64,000 bases of DNA. It comes from Lonicera japonica. Taxonomy: Eukaryota > Streptophyta > Magnoliopsida > Dipsacales > Caprifoliaceae. The DNA is taken from NCBI GenBank assembly GCA_021464415.1, contig CM038466.1:19345017-19409016 (forward strand), written 5' to 3'. Made by a program: the position numbers and the translations under genes. Under the pieces are notes generated by a model. That model had not been told where the DNA came from. It did not search any database and saw only the letters and a program-made list of their open reading frames with translations. This document shows positions 62,820 to 64,000 of the stretch, piece by piece (position 1 is the first letter of the stretch; each line of letters opens with the position of its first letter).

Positions 62820-62978
62820 GGCATCGGAGGCTGAATCTAATTGGTATGATTACCTTGGCAGGTGGATGTAGCACTGGAACAAGGGCCTGAGGCTGTGAGG
62901 GCCTTGTTACTAGGTGGATTCAACACTAGAATCACTAGATTTAATCTGGGCCAAAAATACAAGTTCCACAAAGTTTGA
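59212..62978 (+). CDS. CRS2: CRS2-like peptidyl-tRNA hydrolase homologue (plastid group IIB intron splicing facilitator)
   Basis: Eight exons (59212-59454, 60100-60184, 60303-60370, 60920-60970, 61085-61158, 62350-62408, 62486-62562, 62862-62978) give 258 codons (257 aa) in one open frame, all GT-AG. A transit-type leader of about 55 residues precedes a complete PTH fold: [15 protein letters not shown] (residues 67-81, with the equivalents of catalytic Asn10 and His20 as Asn70 and His80), AYMNFSG (Asn127), YDEMNLP (Asp152), GGHGYHNG (His172-Asn173). So all PTH active-site residues are present. The C-terminus ends [11 protein letters not shown], which I associate with CRS2 rather than true PTH. 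CRS2 acts with CAF1/CAF2 in chloroplast group IIB splicing and lacks detectable hydrolase activity in maize. A plain organellar PTH is the alternative. Introns 1 and 5 carry transposons. Confidence 0.88.
59638..59905. mobile_element. Foldback MITE in intron 1 of the CRS2-like gene
   Basis: The left arm GGGAGTGGGTAAGAAAAAAA pairs with the right arm (AAAAAATTTCTTACCCACCA), and pairing extends inward through ACCAAATCACTCAT and ATGAGTGATTTGGT, giving arms of about 70 bp. Lies within intron 59455-60099. Related sequence occurs near 2480. Confidence 0.75.
61697..62060. mobile_element. Stowaway-like MITE carrying a nested SINE, in intron 5 of the CRS2-like gene
   Basis: The outer element opens with TATTCCCTCCATTCCAAATT, the typical Stowaway-type CTCCCTCC end, and continues after the SINE with AGTCCACTATTCCTTTTTAG. 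Related ends occur at 30559 and 63207. Its right end near GACAAAGGAAATAT is not sharply defined. Confidence 0.6.
61711..61888 (+). mobile_element. tRNA-derived SINE with 16-bp target duplication
   Basis: Body of about 146 bp (61727-61872) with box B GGTTCGATCC in AAGGTTCGATCCACGGG and a 3' tail TATCGGAAAAAAA. Flanked by AATTAATAGTCCACTA (61711-61726) and AATTAAGAGTCCACTA (61873-61888), one mismatch in 16. The duplicated target is the inside of a Stowaway-like MITE. Confidence 0.82.
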
Positions 62979-64000
62979 GCATCAATAATGAAGAAAACCT
63001 AGAGTATATAGGAGTAATTGAATGATCACCTACTTGTGCTAGTTTCACATCAAATTTGATTCTTCACATGTTAATTTCTTATGCTGATGTATTGTAACAC
63101 ATTATATCTTATAAACACTTTTAGCATATATTTCTTGCATTGCTGCTTATTGGCTGCGCCTGGTCACCAGGGTGCAGTGCTAAGTGCTCTGGGACGAAAC
63201 TTAATACTCCCTCCATTTGATAGTCCGACTTTCTTTTTTGAGATGGTTTAAATTGATTGTCTTGTTTCGTTTTTTAGTCATAATCAATGTACTATTCGCA
63301 CAACATAAAATAAGTTGTATTCTTGATTGTTGATTAAGTTAAGTTCGTGTTTTCTCAAAAAGTACCAAAGTAAAGTAGGACTATCAATTTGAGACAAAAG
63401 GTATAAGTCGAATTCTTGTGTAAGGATTTTGACGGTTTATCTTTGGGTCTAAGCTAAATGCGCAAAGAAATCTATATTCCTTCATTAATTCCTCTGGTGG
63501 TCGAAAGAAAGAGTGGGTTAAGCTTCTTCGCATAGGTGGCTGGTTGGGAAGAATACTTGTTAAAGCGAAAAGAAAGACAAGTGAAAGCCTACACAAGCAT
63601 AAGTTCTTGGCAGAGTAGTTCACGAATGATAGCATTTTATGCGAAGTAATGGTAAAATGTAATCGATAGACAAGGCCTACTTGCAATCATCAAAAGTTTG
63701 TATGATCATCAACTGAGCCACAAAGGATACAGGCTGCCAGATCCCAGCCGCCTAACAGGTTGACCTTTAATTTATTTATTTTTGTTTGTGTATGAAAATC
63801 AAACCATGTCTTTCTTGTGTTTGTATCTAGGTTAATGTTAAATTTAGCATTTTAGTATTTGTGTTGTAATTTAGCATTCATGCATCTACAATTGGCAAGA
63901 CTCTTTCGATCACAAATAAACAAATTCAGGTCAATTCTCATATTACACAAAATTCAGTTCGCTCAGAGTGGAGGGCTGGAGGCTAACTGTATATTTGGTC
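62979..64000. other. 3' flank of the CRS2-like gene
   Basis: Contains the 3' UTR, a CT microsatellite is not here but just upstream in the last intron (about 62791-62813), and a Stowaway-like end at about 63206 (TACTCCCTCCATTTGATAGT) whose partner is probably the inverted AGTAGGACTATCAATTTGAG near 63376-63395. No gene is supported to the window end. Confidence 0.5.

Noticed and set aside
63384..63686. 100-aa minus-strand ORF downstream of the CRS2-like gene
   Set aside because: No recognisable domain or splice context, and it overlaps a Stowaway-like end.

Overview
This window is nuclear DNA from a flowering plant, most likely a eudicot. It is AT-rich, its genes have many introns, three genes carry N-terminal plastid transit-type sequences, and the spacers are full of plant transposons (Copia, Helitron, Mutator-like, hAT-like, Stowaway-like MITEs, SINEs) plus a scrap of plastid DNA. 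The species cannot be named from the sequence alone. I assembled gene models by hand from splice sites, reading-frame phase and family knowledge. Every multi-exon model below stays in one open frame across all its exons.

Layout. (1) About 1.5-10.5 kb, + strand: an LRK10-like receptor kinase with two alternative first exons, each encoding its own GUB_WAK/WAK-associated ectodomain. Both end in the same splice phase and feed the same transmembrane and kinase exons. (2) 10.5-28 kb: gene-poor. It holds a small conserved basic protein gene at 15.9 kb, a possible 54-residue peptide gene at 11.6 kb, two copies of a 1.1-1.2 kb Mutator-like element, a smaller Mutator-like MITE, a Helitron, a reversed Helitron remnant and a plastid atpH fragment. 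(3) 28-33.4 kb, - strand: an eight-exon CRS1-like protein with three CRM domains, a plastid group II intron splicing factor. (4) 34.2-39.7 kb: a decayed Copia element inserted into the target-site duplication of an older poly-A retroposon. (5) 42.3-43.8 kb, - strand: a two-exon GT14 (Core-2/I-branching) glycosyltransferase. (6) 44.7-51.6 kb, - strand: a 13-exon plastidic glucose transporter. (7) 51.6-59.2 kb: a transposon-rich spacer with palindromic repeats and a repeat-filled Helitron. (8) 59.2-63.0 kb, + strand: an eight-exon CRS2-like peptidyl-tRNA hydrolase homologue.

The four genes between 28 and 63 kb (CRS1, GT14, plastidic glucose transporter, CRS2) appear to match, from memory, Arabidopsis At5g16180, At5g16170, At5g16150 and At5g16140. 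If so, this is an anciently conserved block in which the two founding plastid group II intron splicing factors, CRS1 and CRS2, are linked either side of the chloroplast glucose exporter. The receptor kinase lies outside that block. Its two-promoter arrangement also resembles what I recall for Arabidopsis At1g18390 (LRK10L1). I found no tRNA, rRNA or CRISPR feature.
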